This document shows, in pieces, positions 8,289 to 17,599 of a DNA stretch of 42,466 bases (position 1 is the first letter of the stretch; each line of letters begins with the position of its first letter). The stretch is from Spirochaetia bacterium (lineage in GTDB: Bacteria > Spirochaetota > UBA4802 > UBA5550). The DNA is taken from NCBI GenBank assembly GCA_009885955.1, contig VFJS01000030.1:1-42466 (forward strand), given 5' to 3'. Both the position numbers and the translations under genes were made by a program. The notes below the pieces were generated by a model. The model was not told where the DNA came from, made no database searches, and worked only from the letters and a program-made list of their open reading frames with translations.

Positions 8289-8969
8289 TTACAATGCCTC
8301 AAGAAATCCATCAAAACACCACCCCATCTCGTCTTTTTCTGAAAGCACCTTTATCCAGGTGCCTTTAACCCCATCTATTGTTTCTTCCTGTTCTTTCTTA
8401 ATTAACAACAACTTTTCATCTTTATTTAACAAACGAATTACATTGCCCTTTAGAGAAGGTTCGGAGCGTAATCGAAGATTTGATGTTTTGGGTCTGTAGT
8501 ATTTTATAATTGGGCCACTTATTTTGTAGAATAAATTTTTTTTATAATGAGGATTATTCAAAAAAGGATCCATCTTAACAAATTCTGTTTCATGAAACAA
8601 TATTGTATCATTATCTATTAATGAAATTTTAAGTTCATATTCCTTTTTATCAAAAAATCTAATTACTATTGCGAAAAAATCGTTTTCTTTAAATGCTTTT
8701 ATAATTTCGAAACTACCCCAAGACGCACTTTGTAAATATGGGGTTTCATGACCTAAATCAATTTCCAAAGAACCATTTATTAATATTTTTGAATTGCCCC
8801 ATGAAAAAAGTGATTCAGAATTAAATTTCTTATTCCGTGTCCAAATTCCGCATAACTTTTTATATGCTTCTTGATTTATCAATACAGCATTCTTTGCTAA
8901 TCCAAAATTATTAAATAGCAATAAACAACAAATGATTATGAAATATTTTATCAATTTATTTCTTTTCAT
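8289..8969 (-). CDS. Secreted SH3-domain (SH3b) protein coupled to the RHS gene
   Basis: About 226 residues from the ATG at 8969. A signal peptide (MKRNKLIKYFIIICCLLLF, then NNFGLAKN) suggests export to the periplasm or surface. The middle part is an unrecognised beta-rich region beginning LCGIWTRN. The C-terminal 70 residues resemble a bacterial SH3 domain: SNLRLRSEPSLKGNVI, a hydrophobic strand, GTWIKVLSEKDEMGWCFDGFLE. The start overlaps the end of the RHS gene by about 14 bp, so the two are likely translated together. By position it is a candidate immunity or accessory protein for the RHS C-terminal tip, but sequence alone does not show that. An in-frame start at 8996 would extend it upstream without a signal peptide. 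Confidence 0.8.
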   Translation of the reverse strand: MKRNKLIKYFIIICCLLLFNNFGLAKNAVLINQEAYKKLCGIWTRNKKFNSESLFSWGNSKILINGSLEIDLGHETPYLQSASWGSFEIIKAFKENDFFAIVIRFFDKKEYELKISLIDNDTILFHETEFVKMDPFLNNPHYKKNLFYKISGPIIKYYRPKTSNLRLRSEPSLKGNVIRLLNKDEKLLLIKKEQEETIDGVKGTWIKVLSEKDEMGWCFDGFLEAL

Positions 8970-11900
8970 CAATAAATACTGGATATTTGATAACATTTTT
9001 TATTTCTGTATCTCCTGGATCAAACTGTTTGTTCCCTTTTTCATCTCCTCGAATATAATGTTGACCTCCATCATTAGTATCTCCAAACATTATTGATGAC
9101 ACTGGCTTCTCATCTTTTTTATTCGAAAAATTGACCCGAGCGGATTTTTTATCATCCCCCAATCTACGAAATGTATCATTAATTACTTCATCCATACTAT
9201 TTACTGTCATATCTTTTTCAACGACAGGTTTCCCATTTGATAATTTTTTTTGTTGCAACTCTTTTACTGATCCTTTTATCTCATCAGCAGTCAGATTTCT
9301 ACCTAAAATACTTTCTGCAACATTTTGTGATGATCTGTAGCAACACCCACTTGCTGACATATTTGTTACATCTTTTAGAGAAGGGTCATATTGTTTTAGT
9401 GGTGCATTAGGCCTTATTTTATCTCCCTTCGCTTCCTGCAAATTCCCCTCAACCTTCCCCTTCGTAACACCATCGGCGTCACCTGCGCCTTTTGATGCAA
9501 TGGCATTAGCTATGCTTCCAATCCATGTGCCTAAATCTCCATGCACTTCATGTCCTGTCGGGTCTTTATACTGAATCGGGTTTCCCTTCACATAAGAGTA
9601 CCTGTTCCACCCCTGTGTATCCCGTTCCCCGTCAACCACATTATCCGCAGTAACAAACCTCCCGATCTCCAGGTCATAATGCCGCGCATTATAATAATAG
9701 TATCCTGTCTCCTTATCCAGTTCCTGTGAATTGAATTTTGGGTTATGCTCCTCCTCTGTCCCGGACTTGTTCTCCTGGAACCAGGTTTCTCCGTATGGAA
9801 GATATTCCATCCTGGTCACGGCATTGCCATCTTCATCAACCACAACTTTAACCGAATCCACATGGTCTGTCAAGTAATATCTCGCCTTGCCGTCCGGCAT
9901 TAGTGCGGCAATTCTGACACCATTCATGTAAACATTATTAACCGCATAGGATGTGTTCCCGATTACATTTCCATGATCATTTATCTGTCTCTCCATTCCG
10001 AAGTACATGGACGGATAAAGTATCTCAACACTCACATTCAACTCCTCCCCCTTTACTGAAGGGGGCCGGGTGGATTCCCTCTTCGCCACCTTCCGTACCC
10101 TGAACCCGCCGTCGTCGTACCAATATTCGCCCACGTCATTGTTCCTGGTCTTATCAGGGTCAGTTACTTTTCTGATTCTATTCCGGGAGTCGTACTCCAT
10201 GGCCTTGGCAAGATTCTTGTCGTTGTCCCTCTGCCCCGTCATGTTTCCCGCGGCATCATAGGTCATCTGGAAGCGGTTTGTCCCGTATTTAGAGGTGTCT
10301 ATCGATGTCACCGCGTGGTTGGTATAGGCATAGCTCCATGCATCCGTGGGGCTGTGGCTTATTGGGTCATATACTGTTTTGCCTGTGAGGTTGCCGCTTG
10401 GGGCGTATAGGTAACCGAGCTCAAATTTTTTGTTTTCAAGTTGAAAGAAGTCACCCATCCTTATCTTCTCATAGGTGCCCAGGGCATGGACCAGGCGGTT
10501 AAGGCCGTCGTAGGTATATTCGTAGCGGATTGTGCTCTGGTTGCTCCCGCTGGCATCGATGTCGGGCCTGTTTTCCAGGGACTTGATGCTGTTGTCGGCC
10601 TTGAAGACATACCGTGTGTCCTGGAGCTTCCTCCCGGTGTTGTTGGATTGGGTTGTCGTGATGAGGCCGTAGAGCCTCCCCTTGATGTCATAGTCGTAAA
10701 GGCTTACAGTCCCGTTTCCCCTGGATATCTCGGTCATCTGGCCGAACTCGTTGTACTTCACGCCGGTGATTATGCTTTTCATGCCGTAACCTGTATCGGT
10801 GTCGATTCCGGTTATCCCCGCGAGGCCGTATTTGTTGGATGATACAAGGGCATTATTCGTCTCCGGTTCTTTGGGATAGTAGATCTTTTTCGTCCGGTTT
10901 AGGAGGTCGTATTCAAACCTGGTTTCGAATTCTGATGAAACATTCTTTATTATCCTGAGTTCGCGCTTTATCCTTCCCAGCTTGTCGTAGCTCATATCCT
11001 TTCTCTGTGCCGGGTCGTTGATCCTCACGAGTTTTCCAAGGGCGTTTTCACTCCCAGTGAGGTTGTCATATTGATATACCACAGTACCTTCCATAGACGG
11101 CAGGTGTTTTTCCGTCATCCTTCCCAGCCTGTCGTAGGCCATGGTTGTTGTCCGCCCCAGGGCATCGGTAGTGGAAATAATATCTCCGAACTCACTGTAT
11201 TCATTTTTCCTGTAGCCCAGATCAGGATCGCTCGATTCTCTTACCCTTCCAAAGGCATCGTATCTCCAGCAGGCAATGTTGCTCCCGGAAGTATCCTTCT
11301 GTCCAGGACTGAACAGGCCCGATGGAACATTGAGGTTCATTTCTGCTTCGCTTCCTCCGGAGGTCCGGTTGCTGAGCGGAGTCGAAGCAAGGTCCATCTT
11401 CTTCACCCTGTTCCCTGCCACATCATAGACAAATCCCATCTTTGCGCTCACGAATGTGCCGGCCCCTGAGCCTGTCGAAGGGTCCCCGGTTCCAGAGTCC
11501 TCAATATAGAGTACCTGGCCCCTCGAATTCTTCACAGTCCTCTTGTTCCTGCCGACACTGTGTGATTCCACCACCTCCCAGGGATTATTGTATTTGTACG
11601 ATATCGATGTGGCCTCAATCTCCCCTTCGGCTATGGGAAGCTCCACCCTCTTCACTCTCCCCGATGCGTCGTATTCAGTATGCGTGGGATATTTATCCCT
11701 TGAATCGGGTTTGAATTCATCTATCTCAACGTCTTCGGCCCAGCCGGTCTGGCCCTTGCTTGTCACCCTGCCCAGGGTGTCGTATGTTAGAAGCCCTGTT
11801 TTGGTGTACCGCTTCCCGGGTTCTATCCCCGCGCTCCTCACTGTGTGTATGGCCCTTCCGAAGCCGTCGGCAAAGGACCGTGTTTGAATTGCGGGATCAC

Positions 11901-14900
11901 TGTTCCCCGTGTTGACAATTGCCTTGGCGCTCAGGGGGAAGCCCGATCCGTAGGAATAGGCGGTTACCGTCTCTATACCCTTTTCGGTGTCGGCGCTCTG
12001 GGACATGAGCCTGCCGTAGTCGTCATAGTCGAAATAGGATATGTTCCCGTTGGCGTCGGTTTTTTGCGTGATACCCCCGAAGGCGGAGCCGTAGTTTATG
12101 ACATATTTCGTTGAGAGGTATGGTGGCTGAGCGGAGCCGAAGCCCCCGGCATCCGTATAAATTCTCTCTTCAACAGTAAATTGATGGAGCTCGCTGTCGA
12201 ATAGTTTCTCCGTAATCCTGGAGGGGCTGCCGCTTAAGTTGGTGGACTTCACCCGATTTCCGAAACCGTCGTATTCATGGTTCGTTATCTGGCTTGATAC
12301 GGACGGGAGCCCGGAGCCGCTGTAACTCAGTGTTTCCTTAGTCAGGTTCCCTTTCCCATCGTATTCATAATTCGATGAGGTCTCATACGATGTGCCGGTG
12401 AGATTCTTTTTTATAATAAGGCGTATTTCGTTTGTTGATTCAATATTATCAAACTCGCTGTATCCCGTCACCGTGACCGGTGAATGAACCCCATCGCTGT
12501 ACAGGTCCGTGACGCTCTCGCTTGTTGATTTCATCTCGTATTTTCCCGGAACAAGCTCAATGTTCGATGTCCTTTTTTCTGTATGTACTCCTTTCAGGTA
12601 CTTCTCTACCTTCACGGGCTCCACGAGAAAACTTCCCGTGCCCTGAGCGGAGCCGAAGGGCGTTATGGTATGTATCAAATACTTATTCACAGTCCTGGCA
12701 TATTCCTTCTGATCCCAACCAATGAACTTCGTCTCTTTAACAGCCCCTGCCAGGGCCCTGTTCATTCTGAAATCGGAATAGGGAACATTGTTGTAGAGGC
12801 TTATTGATCTGCTTCCCAATGGGTCTATTGCCCTGAACTCCCCGAAGCCGAAATAATCGGTCTCCTTTTTCCCATTGATAAAACCGGAAAAAGCATAACC
12901 CTTTTTGTATTCATAGATATTATATGTTGACCAGCCCTGGCCGTCTGCCATGGCCATCTTCACGCATACCTTGTAGTTCATGGGGAGGTGGGGTATGCCG
13001 TCGTCTCCGGTGCTGTCAAAAGAGGTGGAGTTGGCATATTCGAATTCATAAGTTCCGCCGATGCCGTTGTTTACTTTTTCCATGAGATCTGGCACAGTCC
13101 CCTGGGTCACGGCAAAGTACCACTTCGGCTCTTTTAAATTGAATATGCCGATGTCAGTTTTGCCGTCGCCGTTGTAGTCGCCCTGGATCCACTGAAAGGG
13201 GTAGACCCTGGTTAAGAGGTCGCCCCTCGTGATGGTGTATGCAAAGATGGTTGTATTATCAGGCGTCAAATCTTCCAGAGTAAAACCGGAGAGACCGAGT
13301 TTTACCCTCTTGATAGAACCGTTTGACTGAACAACGGGGTTGCCGGCATAATCATATTCGTTGCTGAAAACCGTACCGCTTTCCAGGCTATTGTACGATG
13401 TCTGGCTGATGGAGTAACTTCCCGGCATTCCACTTATTTCCATGCGAAAGAACTTCACCTGTCCCGAGGAGTTGTTCTGATACACAAGATATCCGCCCGA
13501 CACCCGGTATGAGAGGCTGTTTGGTGTATCTTCAAATTCCAGGGTAGTATTACCGCTCAGGAGATCAAAATTTATATTATTGCTGTTATTATCAATTACT
13601 CCGAGATACCATTTATGGCTCTCCCCTGTCATATCCACCATGAGAACCTGGGCCGGTTCATTGGAATTAGCCGTGAACCTGCCGCTGAAAAACCGGTAAA
13701 GGCTTCTCCTGTCTCTATCATTTCCTGTTCCTGAAGATCTGAAAAGGTTGTTGAACACCAGCCCTGATGGCCCGCTGACTGTATAAGTCCTTTCGATTGC
13801 GCCGTATCTATCAAATAACATAAACCTGGCCCCGCCTGTATGCTGATCGTCAAATACAAGGACTTCTTTGTTTCCGCTGCCGTTGAACTCATCAAATAAA
13901 TAAAGGCTTTCATCAATATTAAAATTCTCAATCTCCCCTGTATCGCTTCCATTGGAAAAGTTTGCAATGCCTGATTCAATAAAATTTCCGTTTTCATTAT
14001 GTATCAGCCTGAATGTATGGCCATTGCCTGAATAGGAAGATGTCTTATTGTAATATACGAGCCCATCCTTTGACCCTGACCTCATGGCCCTGCTGCTGTT
14101 TAAAATTTTTACATGTTCCGAGGATAAATCCAGCAGAGGCAGGCCGCTGATCTCACTCAGGTTCCCTGAACCTGACTTGAAATAAAATTTTCTGCTTTCA
14201 CGCTTGTAAATGAGAAACTCAGGTGTTGAACCGCCGGAAGCGGTATAATGGCCAGGAAAAACCATCTCACCTCTATCGGTATGAAAGTTCGCATCATTCT
14301 GGTAGTCCGTAATGGTCGTGGAAGAGTCGCGGGACATGACTGTTTTTTTACTCTCAATTTTCACCTCGTCCCTGGGCAGTGGCGTTGTCATGATCCTGTA
14401 TGGGTCGGGACCGTAGGACATGTTGTTGTATATCCTGTACCTGAAACCGGTTACCGTTGCCTCGCCTATCCAGAAGTTATTGTCTGTCTTGGAGAAAAAG
14501 CCGATGTCGGTCCTGCCGTCGCCGTTAAAGTCACCCTGGAACCAGCGGGTAACGTCCAGGTTCTCCGGGATCCTTGAGTACATTTTAAAGAAGACCGTAC
14601 CGTCCCCTGTCTCCCCGATTATCCACTCACCCTTGCTCCTGTCAAAGAGGAGAAAATCTGAGAATCCGTCGCCATTGAAGTCCCCGGAAAACCTGTCGTG
14701 GCCAAACAGCGCCTGCTCCGGTGCATTGAAGACTTTGTATAACTTCCATTCCAGCCGGAATTCATCCCCCCCCTTTTTCACCAAAGGGGGGCCGGAGGGG
14801 ATTCTGTAGTTCTCCGCAACCCACCACTTGCCGTCTCTCGAATCATAAATGGCGATGTCGGTCCTGCCGTCACCATTGAAGTCCCCGGAGAGGAATTGTA

Positions 14901-16587
14901 CTTTTCCCCTGGCCTTTCCATAATCAGATCTGTCAGATGTAGTGCTGCTGTCCATGTTTCCGTCTGGCGAGTAGTCGCCCCTGAACAGGTTCCTGAAGTG
15001 CGAGGAAAATTTTATGAAATCAAAGTATCCGCCCATGTTCCTCATGAGTATCCACTCGCCCGTGGGTTCGTTGAACAAAACTGCGTCGGAAAGCCCGTTG
15101 CCATCAAAGTCGCCCGTGAACCATTCGCATTTCATGATGTCAATGCCGGGGAGGTTCAATCCGCCGTATTTTTTGAATTCAAAGGTCCTGCCGTTATGCT
15201 CGGCCACCCAGAACTCCTTTATTCCGGGGAGATAAAAGGCGATATCCGACCTTCCGTCACCGTTATAGTCGCCGGTGACGTTTCCTTTGAAAAACTGTAT
15301 CCTGGACGAACGATCATATCCCCTGAACTTATTTCCGTAGGTCTTGAAGTTGTAGCCCCCATCACGCCGTCCCTCTGCAGCCTTCCAGTCTCCGGTCTCG
15401 GTGTTGAAAAACACCATGTCTGATATCCCGTCTCCGTTGAAGTCCCCCTCGAAATATTTTATCGAGTCATGGTTCACCAGAGAGTCGTTGTGGTCAGGGT
15501 TGTTCACCATCTGCCATACGAAGAGGTGCGCTGCAGGCTGATAAAAAAATTCAGGCTTTGTCGTATTCCTTGTGGACTCCACTGCCTTGAGGAGCTGCCT
15601 CCCGGAATTTTCCGAGGTCTCATAAACCATGTCATATTGCCAGAGTTTATTTCCGTTCCAGCCCACTTCTATGGAGTCGAGGAGCCTGTTCATCTTCATG
15701 ATAAATCCCGGGGCCTTGGAAACATATGACTCACCGCGTACCTTATAGATGAACTTTACATACTGTTTGGGAGCCTGGCCTTCGTTGTAATTGCCGGTGT
15801 ACCTTATCTCCCGTAAATAGAGGACGTGGTTTGTCCCGTAGTCCGAAGTGTCATAAACAGCATCCATATAATTGCCGTTCAGATCATAGACCCGGGAAAA
15901 GTTCCAGATAAAAGTTTTGAGATTATTATTTGGCTGATAAATACGCGAGGTTATATCTTCTCCGAAAACTGTTATGGCCCCGGACTTGTCGTACATCTTC
16001 CACACGCCGCCGCTATCGGCACTGGTGAGCTCAAACCTTGAAAAGCCCGATTCTATCTCCATCCGGTATGTGCCGTACTCGCTCCCTGATGGCCCTGCAA
16101 CTTTTACGAGCTTCTTCCCGTTAAAGGTGAAGATGTCCCGGTGGTCATAATAGAGCTGGCCGTTCACCGTTGTCCTTGAGATCACCCCTAGGCCCGTGCC
16201 CAGACTCCAGCCTATGCCTACTAGGCCGTCGCCACCTGACGAAGAGTAGGTTATGCCTACTCCGGGCTGGATTCCTTTTCTCCCCGGTGTCACCTCGATT
16301 GGATAAGAAAGGCCAACACCCCCGTAGTTGTTGATTTCCGGGGGCTTTATGAATGCAGCCCCGGCTAATGGGTTCAGTTTCGGCGACAGCTCGTCGGCCT
16401 TATGGCTCCAGTTGGTCGATGCCGATACCGCGTCCCCGCCGGAAGGTTCCCCAACCTCTGTTCCTCCGCTGCCGCCCGGCGATGGGAGGGTTTTGTTTTT
16501 ATTCTCATTGGCGAGCTTCGTGAAGTCGGTCTTTCCGCAGGAGAAACACGTAATAATTATTATTGTTATATATATTTTTTTTATCAT
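8956..16587 (-). CDS. Giant SpvB/RHS-repeat lipoprotein with C-terminal candidate toxin domain
   Basis: 2543 residues from the ATG at 16587. Starts with a lipoprotein signal (MIKKIYITIIIITCFSCGKT, lipobox FSCG). Then an SpvB-like beta domain (GLSYPIEVTPGRKG, GVGITYSSSGGDGLVGIGWSLG), seven clear FG-GAP/VCBS calcium-type repeats of the form GDFNGDGxxDxxxF (about residues 375-700 plus one near 1140) and one degenerate copy, a TcB-like middle, many YD/RHS repeats, and an RHS core ending GRFVTADNVVDG ... DPTGHE near residue 2350. The last 190 residues are not RHS-like: GCCYRSSQNVAES (C2415, C2416), GGQHYI (H2510) and FDPGD (D2523) suggest a papain- or C39-like Cys-His-Asp fold, an inference. The architecture matches the shell-forming TcB/RHS family that encloses a toxic tip. 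Six palindromic repeats are translated in frame within it. Upstream in the same direction are the OMP and PA-like genes. Confidence 0.92.
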   Translation of the reverse strand: MIKKIYITIIIITCFSCGKTDFTKLANENKNKTLPSPGGSGGTEVGEPSGGDAVSASTNWSHKADELSPKLNPLAGAAFIKPPEINNYGGVGLSYPIEVTPGRKGIQPGVGITYSSSGGDGLVGIGWSLGTGLGVISRTTVNGQLYYDHRDIFTFNGKKLVKVAGPSGSEYGTYRMEIESGFSRFELTSADSGGVWKMYDKSGAITVFGEDITSRIYQPNNNLKTFIWNFSRVYDLNGNYMDAVYDTSDYGTNHVLYLREIRYTGNYNEGQAPKQYVKFIYKVRGESYVSKAPGFIMKMNRLLDSIEVGWNGNKLWQYDMVYETSENSGRQLLKAVESTRNTTKPEFFYQPAAHLFVWQMVNNPDHNDSLVNHDSIKYFEGDFNGDGISDMVFFNTETGDWKAAEGRRDGGYNFKTYGNKFRGYDRSSRIQFFKGNVTGDYNGDGRSDIAFYLPGIKEFWVAEHNGRTFEFKKYGGLNLPGIDIMKCEWFTGDFDGNGLSDAVLFNEPTGEWILMRNMGGYFDFIKFSSHFRNLFRGDYSPDGNMDSSTTSDRSDYGKARGKVQFLSGDFNGDGRTDIAIYDSRDGKWWVAENYRIPSGPPLVKKGGDEFRLEWKLYKVFNAPEQALFGHDRFSGDFNGDGFSDFLLFDRSKGEWIIGETGDGTVFFKMYSRIPENLDVTRWFQGDFNGDGRTDIGFFSKTDNNFWIGEATVTGFRYRIYNNMSYGPDPYRIMTTPLPRDEVKIESKKTVMSRDSSTTITDYQNDANFHTDRGEMVFPGHYTASGGSTPEFLIYKRESRKFYFKSGSGNLSEISGLPLLDLSSEHVKILNSSRAMRSGSKDGLVYYNKTSSYSGNGHTFRLIHNENGNFIESGIANFSNGSDTGEIENFNIDESLYLFDEFNGSGNKEVLVFDDQHTGGARFMLFDRYGAIERTYTVSGPSGLVFNNLFRSSGTGNDRDRRSLYRFFSGRFTANSNEPAQVLMVDMTGESHKWYLGVIDNNSNNINFDLLSGNTTLEFEDTPNSLSYRVSGGYLVYQNNSSGQVKFFRMEISGMPGSYSISQTSYNSLESGTVFSNEYDYAGNPVVQSNGSIKRVKLGLSGFTLEDLTPDNTTIFAYTITRGDLLTRVYPFQWIQGDYNGDGKTDIGIFNLKEPKWYFAVTQGTVPDLMEKVNNGIGGTYEFEYANSTSFDSTGDDGIPHLPMNYKVCVKMAMADGQGWSTYNIYEYKKGYAFSGFINGKKETDYFGFGEFRAIDPLGSRSISLYNNVPYSDFRMNRALAGAVKETKFIGWDQKEYARTVNKYLIHTITPFGSAQGTGSFLVEPVKVEKYLKGVHTEKRTSNIELVPGKYEMKSTSESVTDLYSDGVHSPVTVTGYSEFDNIESTNEIRLIIKKNLTGTSYETSSNYEYDGKGNLTKETLSYSGSGLPSVSSQITNHEYDGFGNRVKSTNLSGSPSRITEKLFDSELHQFTVEERIYTDAGGFGSAQPPYLSTKYVINYGSAFGGITQKTDANGNISYFDYDDYGRLMSQSADTEKGIETVTAYSYGSGFPLSAKAIVNTGNSDPAIQTRSFADGFGRAIHTVRSAGIEPGKRYTKTGLLTYDTLGRVTSKGQTGWAEDVEIDEFKPDSRDKYPTHTEYDASGRVKRVELPIAEGEIEATSISYKYNNPWEVVESHSVGRNKRTVKNSRGQVLYIEDSGTGDPSTGSGAGTFVSAKMGFVYDVAGNRVKKMDLASTPLSNRTSGGSEAEMNLNVPSGLFSPGQKDTSGSNIACWRYDAFGRVRESSDPDLGYRKNEYSEFGDIISTTDALGRTTTMAYDRLGRMTEKHLPSMEGTVVYQYDNLTGSENALGKLVRINDPAQRKDMSYDKLGRIKRELRIIKNVSSEFETRFEYDLLNRTKKIYYPKEPETNNALVSSNKYGLAGITGIDTDTGYGMKSIITGVKYNEFGQMTEISRGNGTVSLYDYDIKGRLYGLITTTQSNNTGRKLQDTRYVFKADNSIKSLENRPDIDASGSNQSTIRYEYTYDGLNRLVHALGTYEKIRMGDFFQLENKKFELGYLYAPSGNLTGKTVYDPISHSPTDAWSYAYTNHAVTSIDTSKYGTNRFQMTYDAAGNMTGQRDNDKNLAKAMEYDSRNRIRKVTDPDKTRNNDVGEYWYDDGGFRVRKVAKRESTRPPSVKGEELNVSVEILYPSMYFGMERQINDHGNVIGNTSYAVNNVYMNGVRIAALMPDGKARYYLTDHVDSVKVVVDEDGNAVTRMEYLPYGETWFQENKSGTEEEHNPKFNSQELDKETGYYYYNARHYDLEIGRFVTADNVVDGERDTQGWNRYSYVKGNPIQYKDPTGHEVHGDLGTWIGSIANAIASKGAGDADGVTKGKVEGNLQEAKGDKIRPNAPLKQYDPSLKDVTNMSASGCCYRSSQNVAESILGRNLTADEIKGSVKELQQKKLSNGKPVVEKDMTVNSMDEVINDTFRRLGDDKKSARVNFSNKKDEKPVSSIMFGDTNDGGQHYIRGDEKGNKQFDPGDTEIKNVIKYPVFIDEKK
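10047..10079. repeat. Family A palindrome inserted in frame in the RHS gene
   Basis: CCCCCTT (10047-10053) and AAGGGGG (10059-10065) form a hairpin followed by the family tail CCGGGTGGATTCC. It is read through in the RHS frame as ESTRPPSVKGE. Other copies are at 14766, 16634, 16708 and 17600. Confidence 0.8.
11371..11390. repeat. Family C repeat in frame in the RHS gene (copy 1)
   Basis: GCTGAGCGGAGTCGAAGCAA, with TTGCT/AGCAA end symmetry including the two preceding T bases. It encodes part of ASTPLSNRTSG on the minus strand. It shares the TGAGCSKRKYCGAA core with the copies at 11464, 12125 and 12641. Confidence 0.75.
11464..11482. repeat. Family C repeat in frame in the RHS gene (copy 2)
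   Basis: CCCTGAGCCTGTCGAAGGG with CCCT/AGGG ends (the arms pair when read on the minus strand), translated as DPSTGSGAG. The same short element is seen outside genes at 29572-29590. Confidence 0.75.
12125..12144. repeat. Family C repeat in frame in the RHS gene (copy 3)
   Basis: GGCTGAGCGGAGCCGAAGCC, ends GGCT/AGCC complementary, translated as GGFGSAQPP on the minus strand. Confidence 0.75.
12641..12660. repeat. Family C repeat in frame in the RHS gene (copy 4)
   Basis: CCCTGAGCGGAGCCGAAGGG, ends CCCT/AGGG complementary, translated as PFGSAQG. The core is identical to copy 3 while the outer arms differ but still pair, which is compensatory variation typical of a palindromic mobile repeat. 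Confidence 0.8.
14766..14803. repeat. Family A palindrome inserted in frame in the RHS gene (copy 2)
   Basis: CCCCCCTTT (14768-14776) and AAAGGGGGG (14783-14791) plus the tail CCGGAGGGGATT. It is translated as IPSGPPLVKKGGDE between two FG-GAP repeats, where it is probably a surface loop. Confidence 0.8.
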
Positions 16588-16614
16588 AAAATGTCTATAA
16601 TTACCGTACTGCAA

Positions 16615-16654
16615 ATCCCCCAGCCTTCGGCTCGCCCCCTTTGCTAAAGGGGGC
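16615..16654. repeat. Family A palindrome, inverted copy, upstream of the RHS start
   Basis: GCCCCCTTT (16634-16642) and AAAGGGGGC (16646-16654) with a 3-nt loop; the tail (CCCCCAGCCTTCGGCTC) lies on the left, so orientation is opposite to the other copies. It lies in the untranslated leader of the RHS gene, about 30 bp before the start codon. Confidence 0.75.
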
Positions 16655-16707
16655 TTCTGTTCATAAAACCTATTGTTTTTCCTCAAAATATGTCCCCTGC
16701 CACTACT

Positions 16708-16738
16708 CCCCCTTTACATAAAGGGGGCCGGGGGGATT
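16708..16738. repeat. Family A palindrome between the OMP and RHS genes
   Basis: CCCCCTTTA (16708-16716) and TAAAGGGGG (16719-16727) followed by CCGGGGGGATT. It abuts the stop of the OMP gene at 16740. Together with the inverted copy at 16615-16654 it fills most of this 150-bp junction. Confidence 0.8.
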
Positions 16739-16739
16739 C

Positions 16740-17534
16740 CTAAATTTTAACCCCTGCAAAAATTGAAAAGTTTAAAGACTGCAAGGGTGCATTTTTAGTA
16801 GCAATGTATCTGTAGCCGAAATCGATTCCGGTTATAAAATTAGAATAAAAAGAATACATTACACCGCCTGAAATTTCCAGGGTATGCACATATTCTATAA
16901 TCTGGCCGTTTTTGGTCTCATGCTCAAAGGAAATCCTTGTTATCCCGTCTGTTATGCGGCTGTATATTGTAACGGGATTTTTATTGATAATCAAACCCGT
17001 CTTGAATGGATATATCAATCCCACAGACACCTGGAAAAGTGAAAAGGATGAATAGACTTTTCCCGGCCTGTCACTGCTTAAAAGAGAGGAATATTTTACT
17101 ATAATTTCAGGGATAAAACCGTTAACGGAATATTTTTCGAAATCCGCGAATATGGAATGAGCCTGGGATTTTTTGTATATTTTGCCGTAATCTGAAACAG
17201 GAACAAAGACGCCGAATCCCGCGTAAACATTAGTGCTTCCATCTGTATAATCATCAGCCGCCCTTGCGGTATTTGCTGCGATTTGTTCAAGGAGGCCGGT
17301 TTTTTTTAAAATATTCCTCTCATCATCTTTTGTTTTATTATAACTGTTGTGCTGTTCAACATAATTTCTATCGGATTTATAAATCTCAAGAAATGTATCT
17401 TTTAATACATTTTGCAACAGCCCGTATTCGCTGTAGTCATTATAATTTTTGTTTAACTCCTGGGCCGTTAATCTGAGACTCATAAAGAGTTTAAAGATGA
17501 TTAACAGGATCAGGATTTGATAATTTTTATTCAT
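16740..17534 (-). CDS. Small outer-membrane beta-barrel-like protein
   Basis: About 264 residues from the ATG at 17534. N-terminal signal peptide (NYQILILLIIFKLFMSLRLTAQ), then a charged helical stretch (about 30-90), then alternating beta strands (NVYAGFGVFVPVSDYG, VYSSFSLFQVSVGLIYP, EYVHTLEISGGVMYSF, GIDFGYRYIAT) ending in NFSIFAGVKI, a terminal strand like those recognised for outer-membrane insertion. I do not recognise a named family. It sits between the PA-like lipoprotein (100 bp upstream) and the giant RHS lipoprotein, same strand, so it may help anchor or export them; that role is inferred. Longer in-frame starts read into a repeat element and are not favoured. Confidence 0.75.
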   Translation of the reverse strand: MNKNYQILILLIIFKLFMSLRLTAQELNKNYNDYSEYGLLQNVLKDTFLEIYKSDRNYVEQHNSYNKTKDDERNILKKTGLLEQIAANTARAADDYTDGSTNVYAGFGVFVPVSDYGKIYKKSQAHSIFADFEKYSVNGFIPEIIVKYSSLLSSDRPGKVYSSFSLFQVSVGLIYPFKTGLIINKNPVTIYSRITDGITRISFEHETKNGQIIEYVHTLEISGGVMYSFYSNFITGIDFGYRYIATKNAPLQSLNFSIFAGVKI

Positions 17535-17599
17535 TTGATAAAGGGGGCTCCGGTTCATGATATCTATTAATTCTGCCTTCACAACATATCCCCTACTAT

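Noticed and set aside
16708..16738. Simple rho-independent terminator
   Set aside because: The same C/G-rich hairpin with the same CCGGGGGGATT tail recurs within and between genes, so it is primarily a dispersed repeat; terminator activity may be secondary.
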